NCBI GenBank assembly: GCA_023375785.1
Contig: SZWC01000505.1
Span: 101,389-165,388 of the forward strand
Direction: 5' to 3'
Length of the DNA: 64,000 nt
Source: Penium margaritaceum
Lineage: Eukaryota > Streptophyta > Zygnematophyceae > Desmidiales > Peniaceae
In this document: in pieces, positions 28,469 to 40,783 of the stretch
How the letters are laid out: every line of letters begins with the position of its first letter
Numbering within the stretch: the stretch's first letter is position 1
Notes under the pieces: generated by a model
What the model saw: the letters and a program-made list of their open reading frames with translations, nothing else
Database searches by the model: none
Told to the model about the DNA's origin: nothing
Program-made: the position numbers and the translations under genes

Positions 28469-31167
28469 ATGCCTGAGCTCGGCCTTGTCGGTGCCCTGGC
28501 CGCTGCGATTGCTGCTGGAGCCGCCCGTGCGGAGGCACAGGTCGTTGATGCCTCCTCCCGTGCCCCTAGTCCTCCTGACTCTGGCATCTCAGGTCTCATG
28601 GACGAGTCCACCATTCTCTCGCCTCGGTCCGTTGCGGCTGCGGCTATCACTTCTGCCCTCACGGCTCTCCACAATCCTCTCACTCCGCCTCCGCCCCGCA
28701 ACCTGCTCCCCCTTGTGATCCACACGCTCTCCTTTTGACTACCATCATTGATGCTCTTGCGGCCCGTCCAGTTCTTGACCACTCCTTCACCCCGACTCCC
28801 ATTGGTGGTGATGTGGCTCATCCCCTCCCCGTTGGCATCACGTGTGGTCTTGCGGGGATGGGCAGCATCGTCGCTCCTGGTGGCATGATGGCTCCTGGTT
28901 GTGGTGCTCCCCCGGAGGTGCTACTACCGTTCCTTGTGCCTTCGGTGCTTTGGATGGTGCTGGTAGCACTGTTGCTGCTGGCGTCGGCGGTGGCGCCATG
29001 CCTGCTGGTCTCGCTGGTGGTCGTGCTGCTGTTGGTGGTGTTTTGCTTCGGGAGGTGTTGCTGCCGCCGGAGGTGCCGCTGCCGACGGTGGTGCTGTTGC
29101 TGTCGGGGGTGCTGCTGCTGCTGGGGTTGCTGTTGCCGTGGCTGGGGGTGGCGTCGGTGGTGGCAATCTTCTTGATTGTGGGGCTGTTCCTGCTGGCGGT
29201 CTCCCACCTGGTGATCCTCACGCGGCCCTGGCCTGAACCAAGGCTTGTCTCGACGCGTGACGCTTGCAGTCGCTCAGCTTGTTGGCCTCGCTCTCCGCCC
29301 ATACACCTCACTGATGTCTCTTACCTCCACTCCTAGCCACGTTGTCGGCACGCCTTTTAGTGATTGTTCTGCTGACTTTGTCTCTTGGGCACATATGCAC
29401 AGAGTCTAGGAGCACTACGATCCCGCTCCCATCCTCCCTCTCACGCACCCGGACTGTGCGCCCCTCGCCTTTCATCTTCTATACTCTGTTGCTCCTACCG
29501 TTGCTCTCCGCCTACTTCATTGCTTTTCCCCCACTCCCGCTCTTCCTCCTTGTCCTCACGAGGCTTGGGCCTTGCTTCTTGTGCTCTACTCCTCTGATTC
29601 TCTTCACTCTGACACCTCCCTTCGAGCTGACCTCTGCGCTCTCCGCCATCGTCTCGATGAATCTCTTGGGGCCTACCTAGGTCGCGCCAAGCTTCTCCTG
29701 AGCGAGCTACTCAGGCCGGGTGCCTCTCCCTTATGGACTAGACGTTTGTGACCTCCATCGTTTCTGGCCTCAGTCCTACCTCTGGAGTCTTACATCCTTC
29801 CGTCTTGCCCTGATCGTGTAGTACGCCCCTCAGACGCTGGGTACCGTCTAGCTTGCTCTCCTTGATAGTCTTGGAGTGTTCCAGATTGCATCCCAGCTTC
29901 TGCTACTCTTGCTGAGCCCATTTCTCCTGATGCTCTCCCTTGCTTCCTCCCGCCCTCGGCTGCCTATGCTCTTGCTGTCCGGGCTCCTGCTGGCAACAAC
30001 GTTGGTCGCCCGCCCATCTGTTGGAACTGTGATGATGTGGGTCATCGCCATGACACCTGTCCCCTTCCCTCGGTTCCCAACCTTTGTGAGCTATTTGCTT
30101 GCCAACGTGCTCTTCTTTGTGGCCGTACACTTGGTGCTCCTCCTGTCCCACCCCCTGGGCCCCTTGGCGCCGCTCCTATCGACCGGCCTAGCGACCCCGC
30201 ACCCCTTGCCACTACTGCTCCTCCTCTCACTGAGGATGCCATTGTTGTCTTGATTTCTGGCATGCTTGCGTAGGGTGTCCTCGGTGGTCCTCCCCTCGTC
30301 GGTATGTCCTCCTTGTTTGACTACATCGCTATCCCTATCTCATCCCCACTGCCTACTCCACTCTCCTTGTCGCTCCCTTTGTTTGAGAGTGTGTCACCTG
30401 GAACGACTGCCTATTGCATTATCTCTCGCACTTAGCATGTCCTCTCTCCGTCTTGGGTTTTTGACAGGGCCGCCATTGATCACATGTACCCTATACATGA
30501 TCTTTTAACGTTGTTCAGTCTTGTATCTGTCATCACAATTGTTTTCACCGACAATGGTGCACCCTTACCTGTTCTTGGTGTTGGCACTGTCTCCTTGACA
30601 TCCTGTACAGGTAACTTGTCCCTATCGTTTGTTCTCTATGTTCGTGTCCTTGACTTCTTCCTCCTCTCTATCCTAATGGTTTATACTTATGGTTTCTCTA
30701 CAACTTATGCGCTTGGTCTCGTCGTTTTCACTGATCCCGCCAGTGGGCCTGTTGTCCTTCGCGGTTGCCGCCCCCTGGTGAGTACCTCTATCAGGTTCTT
30801 GGCCCCCACTCTGTCTCTGCCCATGCGGCTGATGCTATCGCACTTGTTGCCCGCTCTTGCTTTTCCCACTCACATCTCCTTCACTATCGTCTTTGTCATC
30901 TCCCAGCTTCTGCCGTCACCTCTCTTCTTTCTTCCCTCCCAGCCAATGGGTTGTTTGATCCCTCATTCCGTGCCCCTTTCGCTGCTAACTGCACCGTTTG
31001 TACGGTCGATAAGATGCATCACCTCCCTTTTCTGTCCCCCCCTCTCGTGCTTCTTGAACTGGTTCACGCCCATATCCTCGGTCCTCTCCAGGATGAGGCC
31101 CTTGTTGAGCATGCCACATACATAAATAGCCTGATAGATGACTACTCCCGATTTACGTGGGTCTTCT
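28469..31167 (+). mobile_element. Ty1/copia element D, proximal part (gag, protease, pre-integrase, start of integrase)
   Basis: The first recognisable coding sequence is a Gag-like start at 28469 (MPELGLVGALAAAIAAGAAR). A Gly/Ala-rich stretch follows (28840-29200), then a Gag helix region (DESLGAYLGRAKLLL near 29680), a zinc knuckle (CWNCDDVGHRHDTCP, 30019-30063), a protease region (about 30250-30640) and a pre-integrase domain with Cys pair (30765-31050). The integrase start INSLIDDYSRFTWVFLL then breaks at 31167, where element B is inserted. It is heavily decayed, with well over ten breaks. No LTR is identifiable upstream. The lineage is distinct from A, B, C and H. Confidence 0.82.
30765..31160 (+). 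pseudogene. Copia D pre-integrase domain and integrase start
   Basis: The segment reads LLHYRLCHLPASAV (pre-integrase His motif), CTVCTVDKMHHLPF (Cys pair), LVHAHILGPL (first integrase block) and SLIDDYSRFTWVFLL. It is contiguous with the sequence resuming at 37551. Confidence 0.85.
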
Positions 31168-32159
31168 TGTTGAAGATTTGTCCCTCTGCATGCCCAAGTG
31201 CGGCGCCGGGAGGCACCGACGAGCCGCTAGAGAGAGGAAATTCCTTGAAGGCTGGATCTGGTGGCTCAAGGATTTCTCAGATCCTAAAATTGAGGATTGC
31301 CCCTAAAATGTGACAAGTCGCTGAATTTGGTGGAAGTTGTTTCACCGGGATCAGAAAAATAACGAGGGAGACAGGGGCTTCCAAAACTGGGGTGAGTGCA
31401 GTGGCTGTGGGAGTCGGCCACGGTTCTACTGCCGGTGAATAATCATCCGGGACAAAATACAAAATTCCATCTGGGGATTTTGCCCCGGAAGGCAACCGAG
31501 GCGTCCGGTGGATGATTTGCCGGATGTCAATAGTGTAGTTTATTGAGAGACTTAGTCAAACTCCTGGCTTGGAGTCCAAAACTCAATAATACTGTTTGTT
31601 ACCCAAGGACTTCGTCAAATTTCTGATTGTAGGTCCGCGAACATCTTTTTAACCACATAAATCTCCATCACAAAACTGGATGTTGAACTCATCAAAGCAG
31701 ACCTCAAAGGTGCAAGGGGCACCGCCACTACACTTAGGGACATCTTCACCTCCAGAATGGCATTTTGATGGGTCCTTGATGTGTGAGGGCGCCTTGGTGG
31801 GCGACGTGGTGCGTGCCGCCAACTGAGTAGCTAGTTTGGGATGCTGCACTTTGGATGACGTAGTGGAAGCTACGGTAATCGGAATCGTCCACGGTTTGGT
31901 GCATTCGAGAGCTCATGACTCTCCCTACAGATGTTGAGATCATGTTTATGGCCAAAAACTAATGCAAAATTGTGTTTTTCCTTTTACAAACGTGACTGTG
32001 TCGCTACTGTCTTTCACTCCCAGAAACATAGTGTCAGGCGACTAGGAAGCTTACACTTAGACTCAGAATCCCCACACCAAATCAGAGAAAGCCGTGAACA
32101 CGTGTAGATACATCAGGATACGTTGGAATCGTCTCCACCAGGGGGCCGTTATCTTAGCA
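31168..32159 (+). repeat. Copia B 5' LTR
   Basis: It starts TGTTGAAGATTTG and ends ATCTTAGCA just before the primer site. It aligns with 36562-37550 along its whole length (shared blocks include cacacttagactcagaa-type sequence near the end). Confidence 0.85.
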
Positions 32160-32177
32160 GAGGGTTATGGGTCCACG
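32160..32177 (+). other. Half-tRNA-iMet primer binding site of copia B
   Basis: GAGGGTTATGGGTCCACG follows the LTR end. It differs at one position from the complement of the initiator tRNA-Met anticodon arm. Confidence 0.75.
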
Positions 32178-32299
32178 TCCCTGTCCAGTCAACAAATTGC
32201 TCAGGATTTTTGCGGTAGACGGAATTTTCGGCAAGGACGACATCGCCATCAAACTCTGAGGTCCCAGAATGGAATACTACACATTTTTTTTAGAAGAAG

Positions 32300-33727
32300 A
32301 TGCAGCCCATCCAGAAATATGCAGGTGGGCCTTGTTACGGGCTATGGAGGTGGCACTTTGAGCTACACCTCACGCATAAGGGGCTGCTGGAGGTCATGAA
32401 GGGAACGGAAGTCCGGATGAAGCGACAGCAACAACGACAGAAGCGTAGAAGGAGACCTTTGCAAAGAAGAACAGTATGGCGCTCATGCTACTGGTTTCCG
32501 GGACAGTCGAGTCGTGATGGAGCTACTTCAAGGGCTGCAAGCTGGCAGCTGAGGCTAGGCAAAGACTCTACTCTACATCAATCCAGGTCACTGGGGAACA
32601 AATTGTTTGCGATGAAGCGACTCCTTATAGTGAGAATGGAGGAGGGAGATGATTTCACCTCCGCTAAGCAGCAGATCAAGTCGCTTGCCTCACAGTGTAA
32701 TGACTTCGGGTGGAAGATTGGCACGTAGCTCCAGGTAATGACCCTCCTCATGGCCCTTCCTCATAGTAGGAGCCCTCTTATCAGAGTTTTGGGAGGATGG
32801 AAAGAGGACAAGCTCACCTATGACCCTGTCGCAGAGTACATCCGTAACGAGTCACAGCGGCGGAGCTGCGGGTAGTCCTCGTCCTCCTCATCAGCCCTCC
32901 TCACCTAAATGCATGGTGACAGAAGTGGGGGTAAGGGAGGTGGCACATATGGTGGCAGCAAGAAGAGGGTCAAGAAGGGTGCGTGCGGTAACTGCGGCAA
33001 GGAGGGCTATTGGGCCCGTGATTGCACCGAGGAGGCAAAGGCCGGTGGCAAGGACGCCAAAGGTAAGAATTCAGTCCTCAACGCCACTCAAACCATTACC
33101 TCAAGAAGACCAACCGGCGATGCCTTGAATCCAGAGCAGAGGAGCGTACCCAAGTCAGGAAGGTTGGTTCATCAACTACACCAAGCCCAGCAAGTCCATG
33201 GTGGTCACGAACGACAAGGTCTAACCTGCGGCTGGCCAAGGAGACGTGGACGTGGAGCTGGTGGTTGGTGGGAAGCGGGTGTAGTGCGTCATCAAGGACA
33301 TGCAACACGTATGCCAAGGGCTGATATGCTAAGTGTTAGCCACTTGACGGACAAGGGATACGAGGTGCTTTTCAGGAGAAATGGGGCATTCGCGCGGAAG
33401 GACGGTGATGGTGAACCCATGGTGGAGGCTAAGCGCAAGGAAGGCCTCTACATTGTGGAGACCAAGGTGATCCCTACATTGATAGATTCAGTAGACTTGC
33501 AAGAACGCATTGTCAACCTGGCCAAAGGAGGGGGAGCTGCTCTGGAGCTTTGGCACCGACATTTTGGGCATTCCTCATCCGCAGTCATGAAGGAGATGGC
33601 TAAGTGTGAGCTGCTACGCGGCCTCGTCATTGATGGTGCGGAAGAGACGACAGATGCGGCAAAGCACAAAAATGCGAGCCTTGAATTTTGGGCAACTCAC
33701 GGCGCAAACCGTTCAACGAGAACGTGA
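32300..33727 (+). pseudogene. Copia B Gag, zinc knuckle and pre-integrase region
   Basis: Motifs are QKYAGGPCYGLWRWHFELHL (Gag start, nearly the same as in A), the CCHC knuckle near 32985, LSVSHLTDKGYEVLFRRNGA (protease end) and LELWHRHFGHSSSAVMKEMA (pre-integrase). It is a broken part of element B. Confidence 0.82.
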
Positions 33728-34383
33728 ATCACGCCTCAGACCTACTGGAGGTCATCCACACGGACATGTGCGGATTATTTAAGACGACGTCAAAGAGCGG
33801 AGCGCAGTACTTTGTCACCTTCATAGATGACTACAACAGAAAAATCTATGTGTACTTCATGAAGCGCAAAGGCAAGGTCCTAGACCAGCTGAAGGAATGT
33901 GTCATGACGATGGAGAGGTAGACTTACTGGAAGGTTAGAGCGCTACGCAGTGAAAACGGCAGAGAGCACATGGGCTGTAGCGGGTGGATGAAGCAGTAGG
34001 GCATAAAATAGGAACGAACTACGCCATATTTTCCTTTGTCAAATTGCGTGGTGAAGCGAGCAAACCAAACACTGCTAAACATGGTACAAACCATGTTGGT
34101 GGACCCAGAATTGCCGCAAAGCTTCTGGACGGAAGCTGTGCATATGGCGAGCTACACAATCAACCTCACTCTTACTATGGTGCTGAAGGAGAACAGCAGT
34201 TGGAAGACACCGCAAGAGATTTGGATCGGGCGCAAGCCAAGAGGAGCACACCTGAAAGTTTTTGGGTGCAAGGCGCACGCGATGGTGCAGGTTGCACAGA
34301 GGCGCGATAGCAAGCTAGAGGCAAGGACAAAGTTGCACCTCTTTCTTGGCTATGAGAGCATGCATAAGGCGTACGCGCTCTAA
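33688..34383 (+). pseudogene. Copia B integrase
   Basis: It shows VIHTDMCGLFKTTSKSGAQY, FIDDYNRKIYVYFMKRKG, RANQTLLNMVQTMLVDPELP and HLKVFGCKAHAMVQVAQRRD with the GYES block, matching elements A and H closely. Confidence 0.82.
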
Positions 34384-34999
34384 GACCTGTGCATGGAGGA
34401 GGTAATCCGCAGCTGAGACGTGGAGCTTGACGAGCAGCAGAGCTACATTAGCAACAACGACGTGGATGTGGTGGACTATCCAAAGACGAGAGTGGTTCCA
34501 GCTTCTTGAATATGAGAAGGAGCCGGCGGACGCCAAAGTTGAGGATGTGACATCAGAGTGTGACGGTGCACCAGCAGTGCCAACCAGCACGGAGGACTCT
34601 AATGACGATCAAGCTGATGAGGACATCCACCGGAAGGATCCGGTGGATGATGCACCAAGGATGCCAAGGCGCATACTCTTGGTGGAGTGTGCATGGGTCG
34701 TTGGTGGAAAATCCATTGGATGTGCCGGTTGTTTGGGCAATGTTTCACTGGAGCAAGAGAGATTCTCGGGGGGCCGTCTGGTCTATTGTTCACTGGAGCG
34801 TGCAGAGTTGGAGGGACTGCAGCAAAGCGACGATGCACCACCAAAACTTCCTCGTCGCAGCTGGAGGCAGTGAAAAACGGGGAAACGCTTCCACGCAAGC
34901 ACCGGTCGATGGATCGACATGACACGATGCATGCTGGCTGCATGAACAGAGCCAACTACTATGCAAGAGACGCTGGCATGGCTTTAAGGGGATGAATGG

Positions 35000-36518
35000 G
35001 ACGGAACAATCAAATCGGAGCTGGCTTCCATCACGGAAAACAACACGTGGGAGCTGGTTGATAGGCCAAAAGATGCCAAGGTCATCGGCTCAAAGTGGGT
35101 CCTTAAGACAAAGTTCACAAAGCAAGGAATGGTTGACAAATACAAGGCGTGGCTGGTGACCAAGAGATAAGCAAAAGCGTATGGACGAGCACTACGATGG
35201 GACGTCTACTCCCGTCACCAAGTTTACAAGCATCCGGTTGATCGTTGTGGTGGCGGTCGCGAAGGACATGGAGCTCTACCAAATGGACGTAAAGACGGCA
35301 TTCCTCAATGGCATCATAGAAAAAGCGATCCACATGGAGGTGTTAGAAGGGGTGGAGGTGGCAGAGTGCAAGGTATGCAAGCCGTGAAAGTCCTTGTACG
35401 GGCTTAAACAATTGTCCAGATACTAGTGCCAACAGATTGACAGATTCATGGCACAACTTGGCTTCAAGCGCTGTGAGTCAGATCAGAGTGTGTACTTGAG
35501 GCATGACAAGCAGCTCCACCAGATTCCTGCACTCTACGTGGACAACCTGACTTTCTGCTTGATGGATCTGTCAAGCCTAAAGCAGATGAAAGAGCACCTG
35601 AGCAGCCGATTCCAGATTTCAGACATGGGGGAGCTGGAGTACTACCTTGAAGTCAGCATCACGCGGAACTGGAGGGCGCACACGCTTGAGCTGGGACAGG
35701 CCAAATACGTCAAGGTGCTAAAGCGGTAGGGCATGGAGAATTGCAATCCAGTTGGTATTCTGGTCTCCATGACCTGAGTGCGGTAATGGTGCAACAGAAA
35801 AAAGAGGAGCGAGAGGATATGGGGGGGTGGGTGCCCTACCAATCGAAGGTGGGCAGCCTCATGTATGCCATGGTGGCGACTTGACCGGACCTGGGCTACG
35901 CGGTGGGCCAAGCTAGCAGGTACGTGGCCGATCTAGGGCTATTATACTGGTAGGTGGTCAAGCGCATCTTCCGCTACATGCAGATGATTCGGCATGCGCG
36001 TTTGAGGTTCGACGGCAAGGGCAGGTTGACTCCTGATGTGTGGTGTGCTACACAAATACAGACTACGCTAGCGGTGTGGACAAGCAGAAGTCCACATCTA
36101 GCTACATATTCTTCCTTGCTTGTGCAGCGGTCTCGTGGTGCATCACGAAGCAGGTCTATGTTGCCACTTCCACATGACGCTGGCTGAGGCAGTCAAGGAG
36201 GCAGAGTGGCTCTGCAGGTTGCTAGGGGATCTCATTGTGTCGAAGAAGAAGCCTACGATGGTGCAAAAGAACAACACTCGCTCCATCTCGCTGAACGACG
36301 ACCCGACGCAGTACAGGAGGACAAAGCACATCACCGTGCATTATCACTACGCACGGGACATGGTTAAGGAGCAGGTGGTACTGCAGCACTACAGCACGCA
36401 CAAAATGCTTGCCGATTGCTTGACCAAAGAGCAACCCGTGGACCGGCATGCAATGTGCGTGGCCGGGGTTGGGATGACCAGCCATGATGGGCTAGAGGAA
36501 GCAGCGGAAGATGAGTGA
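35000..36518 (+). pseudogene. Copia B reverse transcriptase and RNase H
   Basis: RT blocks: ELASITENNTWELVDRPKDA, FTSIRLIVVVAVAKDMELYQ, MDVKTAFLNGIIEKAIHMEV, ALYVDNLTFCLM. The RNase H part ends with the KHITVHYHYARDMVKEQVVL and HKMLADCLTKEQPVDRHAM blocks, the usual end of this lineage, about 60 bp before the purine tract. Confidence 0.82.
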
Positions 36519-36561
36519 GAGAAAGCAGGATCAGCGGGCATGGCAGGTACAAGGGGGAGAA

Positions 36562-37550
36562 TGATGAAGATTTGCCCTTCTGCATGACCAAGTGCGGTGC
36601 CGGGAGGCGCCAATGAGCCGCAAAAGAGAGAAATTCCTCACAGCTGGATCTGGCAACTTGAGGATTGCTTAGTGCCTAAAATGGAGGATTTCCCCTCAAA
36701 GTTGAGGAGTTGTTGAATCCGGTGGATGTTTTTTCACCGGAATCCGACAAGTAACGAGGGAGATATGAGCTTCCAAAGTTGGGGCGGCTTTGGGAATCGG
36801 TCGCGGTTTGACTACGGGTGAATAATCGACCGGAATGAGTAACAAAATTCCAACTGGGGATTTTTCTCAGGAAGGCTGCCAAGGCGTCCGTTGGATGATT
36901 TGCCGCATGTCAGTGGTGTGGTTTGTTCCTGAGGGACTTAGCCAAAACCCTGGCTCGGAGTCCGAAACTCGGAAGAAAAGTTTGTTACTCGTGGACTTGG
37001 TCAAAATTCCGACTGTAGGTCCGCGAACAGGTTTCAAACCATATCAATCCCCATCACCAAACTCGATGATCAACTCATCAAAACAGGCCCCAAAGGCGGT
37101 AGGGGCACCACCACTACGTGTAGGGACATTTGCGCCTCTAAAATACTGTTTTGATGGGTCCTTGATGTGTGAGGGCGCCTCGGCGGGCGACGTGGTGCGC
37201 GCCGCCAACTGAGTGGCTGGTTTGGGGTGGTGCACTTTGGCTGACGTAGCAGGAGCTACACTGTTTGTGATCCAAATCACAAACAGTTTGGTGCATTTGA
37301 GAGCTCATGATAAGCCCCAAAAACATTCAGATCATGTGTATGGCCAAACACAAATGCAAAATTGTGTTATTCCCTTTTCAAACGTGACTATGTCACAACT
37401 GTCTTTCACTTCTTGAAACATAGCCTGAGACGACCAGAAAGCTCACACTTAGACTCAGAAACCCCACGCCAAATCAGAGAAAGCCATGAATACGTGCAGA
37501 CCCATCAGGGCACGTTGGAACTGCCTCCACTCCGGGGCCATTTTCTATCA
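36562..37550 (+). repeat. Copia B 3' LTR
   Basis: It starts TGATGAAGATTTG after AAGGGGGAGA and ends TTTTCTATCA. Partner of 31168-32159. Confidence 0.85.
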
Positions 37551-38169
37551 CTTATTTCTCCACACAAAGAGCGATGTTGCACCGACCATCCAGTTGTGGT
37601 ACGCATCTGCCGAGCACAAGAGTCGTCACCAACTCCCCCACTTTCACTTTGATCGTGGCGTTGAGTTCATTGGCAATACCACGGTCTTTTTCAATTGTGA
37701 GGGATTTGTTCATGAGCTTTCCGGTCCCTATTCTCCTTAGCAGAATGGGACCGCGGAACGCTAGAACCACGCCCTTATTGAGGGTGTTCACACCATGATG
37801 GCAAAGGATGGTTTCCCTGACCGTGGTTGGAGTTTCTAGTCTCAAGCCGCACGCTACCGCACTTGGGTGTGGAACCGGATCCTGCACGGCCCTCTTACTC
37901 TGGAAACCACGCCATTCAAGCTCTTCTTTGGTCAGCGCACTGATCTTAGCCTGGCCTTTCTTTGGGGCACCATGGCCACTGTCTGTCTTGCCCCCTCTCT
38001 CAGTCCGGCAAGCTCAATCCGCCTGGTCATCTTTGTGTCACACTTGGTGTTGCTCCTCGCTCCCAAGCACATCATTTTTGGGATCTAGTTGTGCATCACA
38101 TCGTCGAGTCGTGTCCTGCTCGCTTCTTTGAGCAGCTGACCTAAAGCGCATTCTGTACAGACCATACCC

Positions 38170-39650
38170 CCCCCCCTTTGACCTTCGCTACTTCCCACTC
38201 CACTGACGGTCTCGTCTGTGTAGGGATCCCACCGTCTCTCAATCCTCTTCTGCTATCTCCTGCCACTGTTTTTGTTTCCCTCGTTCCCCTTACTAGCCTC
38301 CCTTCCTCCTTTCCCCCTCCCTCTCACCTCCTTCCTCGTCTGTGTGTGTCCTTGTCCGCTGTGCCTGCTCCACCTCCCGTTCCCTTTCCATTCGTTGCGT
38401 TGGCTCCCTCTCCTTTCCCAATCCTGGCCCCCACCACTACCGGTCCCTCGATTTCCTCCCCGTCTTCTCTTCTCGCAACCGTCAAGCCCCCATCGCCCCC
38501 GCCTATGTCCCCTTCCTCCGAGCTCCCTACGCCTCCTGCGGCCGCTTCCATGCCCCTGGCTCCTCCCCCGTTTTTGCCTCCCGTGTCCTCCCCTCCACCT
38601 CTTCCTCCTTCACATCGCCGTGGCGTCCCGCCGTCCGTCTCCCCCCTTCCTGCCTTTTTGTTGTCGCCACTTCCCTCCCCCTTGGTTTCCCGCCTGTGCC
38701 CCCTGCCTGTTCCCCTTGCTTTGATTGTTACTTAGGCACTTGGATTCTCCGGAGTGCACGCCCTTGCTTGGTGCCCTGACCCCGTCCACCTCCAAATTGA
38801 GGACATTCCCGAGGATGATGCTCTGCTTCCTTCCTACTCGAGTGGCTCCCCACGTGACCCGGTTCCTCCCGCCCTCCTTTCACCTTGTTCCCCGGCCCTG
38901 CTTGCCCTACCTCTCCCTCGCCCCACACCCTTGTCTCCCCTCCTCAGTGTTCTTGCTCGTGAGACCCTTCACCCCCTTTGTGTTCTCTCCCCACATCCTC
39001 CCCCACTCACAGCTCTCCCTGCTCTTCCCTCCTCTCCTTGGCCGTCCGCCCCTGCCCCGTTCCCGCCGCCTCATGCTCGTGTTTTTCCCTCTTCGTGGAT
39101 GCACAAACATGCTGCTTGGGCTCTCCCCCCCATTCTTCCCCTGCCTTCTCACGTTGGCCCCATTGGCCCCCTTCCTTCCTATTGCCCTCCCCTCCATACC
39201 CCTCCTTCCCCTTTCCTTCCTCCCCCCTCTTCCCTTCCTCCCTGTGACCCCGTGTTGGGCACTCCTCCCTCTCCTTCTCCTCTCTCTGCACTGCTTGTGC
39301 TCTTGCCTGTCGCTTTGTCCCTCTTCCCCCTCCCCCCTCCCCCTCCTCTTGTGGGTCCAGGGCTTCCTCCTCTCGCATCCCTTCCCTCTAGCTCATTTGA
39401 CCCTCCTCTCCCTCCGGCACCCTTGCCCCCGCCCCCACCATCTTCTCCTCCTCCGTCAGCCTCTATATCTTGTCTTGCCTCCTCTCCTTCTTCAACGCTC
39501 TCTCCCGTCTCGCCCGTCACCCCGTCTCTTTTGGCTTCTATCCTGAACAGTCCCACTCCGGCCACATCTGCCTCCTGCCCGGAGTCTTTGGTAGTGATCT
39601 CGGTGTCCACGCCGTTTCCCCCCTTCCCCTCTCCCTCCCTTTGCCTAATT
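38170..39650 (+). pseudogene. Copia D Pro/Ser-rich linker between integrase and RT
   Basis: This is a C-rich stretch of about 1.5 kb. Frames on the plus strand are dominated by Pro, Ser and Leu (PPPPLVGPGLPPLASLPSSS). Copia elements have a variable linker here, but this one is long. I see no domain in it. Confidence 0.65.
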
Positions 39651-39959
39651 GACCACCCCATCTACCCTATCCCCCTTCCCGTCTTGTGTCTTTTCACTTC
39701 TCCATCATCAGCCTTTGCGCCCTGCCATCTCCTTCAGCACATCTTTCACCCAAGTCACGCCCATGGTTGTCACTTTTTTCACGTGGATTTTTTCCATGCG
39801 CTGGATGCTAGCACTGACCACCACTTTGTCAGTGCTCCCACAACTGTTACTTGCGCTCTTGCTGTCATTTCCGCCCCTCCTACGGTCTCTCCCCTCCGCC
39901 TGCTGACGACTCTGACCCTTTCACGCTTGCCACCGCCCTCTCCCATCCCAAGAACGCTG

Positions 39960-40760
39960 CCTAGTACGCAGCGTGCTTGGTGGAGTCAGCTGCGCTCTTC
40001 GACCACGGCGTCCTTGAGCTTGCTGAATTTCCCTCGAGTCGCACTGCGATCAAGGCCAAGTGGGTCCTCTGCAGAAATTTCACTGCCACCGGTGCTCTCG
40101 ACCGGTGCAAGGCCCGCCTCACCGCAAAGGGATACTCCAAGATTCCTGGCGTTGACTTTGGCGACACCTACACCCCAGTCGATCGCTTTACGATGAGTTG
40201 CGTTGTCATCTGTGTGGCCGCTTCTTCCAGTGGGAGCTTCACCAGATAGACATGAACAATGCCTTTCTTCAGGACCATCTCGAGGAGGAGCTTGAAATGG
40301 TTCAGCTGCCTGGTTTTTTGGATGGCTCGCCAAAGGTGTGTCGCCTCAGTCGTGCGTCATCTGGTCTTCGTCAGTCATCTCGTTGGTAGAATAAGGAACT
40401 CTCCTCCACTCTTGTCCGTAGAGGCTTCCATCCAAGCCAGTCTGACCCTTCCCTCCTTGTTTGGGGGCAATTTTGCAATGCCCGCCTTCATTTTGGTGTA
40501 CGGCGACGACCTCCTCATCATATCCCCGTCCTCCTATGCAATTGTCATGGCCAAGGACCTGTTTTCCTTGGCGTACCGCACAAAGGATCTTGGCCTTGCA
40601 ACCATGTTTCTCAGGATGCAACACAAGCGTCTCTGTGGCTCTCTCCTTTTCCACCTAGAGTGCTATGTCCTCACTCTTGCTGATTGCTTCTCCTCTTTCG
40701 TTGACCTGTCGCAGCCCCTTCTCGCTGCCTCCTCTCCCATGCCGCCAGGCACCTAGCTTG
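39960..40760 (+). pseudogene. Copia D reverse transcriptase
   Basis: RT blocks in order: KAKWVLCRNFTATGALDRCK, ARLTAKGYSKIPGVDFGDTY, the HQIDMNNAFLQDHLEEELEM block near 40235-40300, and the catalytic loop FILVYGDDLLIISPSSYA near 40485-40540. Confidence 0.85.
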
Positions 40761-40783
40761 TCCTCCTTGTTTTCCAACACACT

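Larger units (their letters stand above)
31168..37550 (+). mobile_element. Ty1/copia element B with paired LTRs, nested in D
   Basis: LTRs at 31168-32159 and 36562-37550, a half-tRNA primer site at 32160, and a purine tract (AAGGGGGAGA) right before the 3' LTR delimit the element. Flanking 5-mers are cttct (31163-31167) and cttat (37551-37555), a target duplication with one difference. The interior shows Gag (32300), zinc knuckle (CGNCGKEGYWARDC near 32985), pre-integrase (33540), integrase (33690-34380), RT (35000-35730) and RNase H (35830-36500). The coding parts carry many breaks (more than fifteen). The LTRs differ strongly, about one base in five or six in the first 130 bp by eye, so this is an old copy. 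Confidence 0.88.

Noticed and set aside
38754-40196. 480-codon plus-strand frame in the linker of copia D as a host proline-rich protein
   Set aside because: It runs between integrase and RT of a retroelement, has no start context of its own and is low in complexity.
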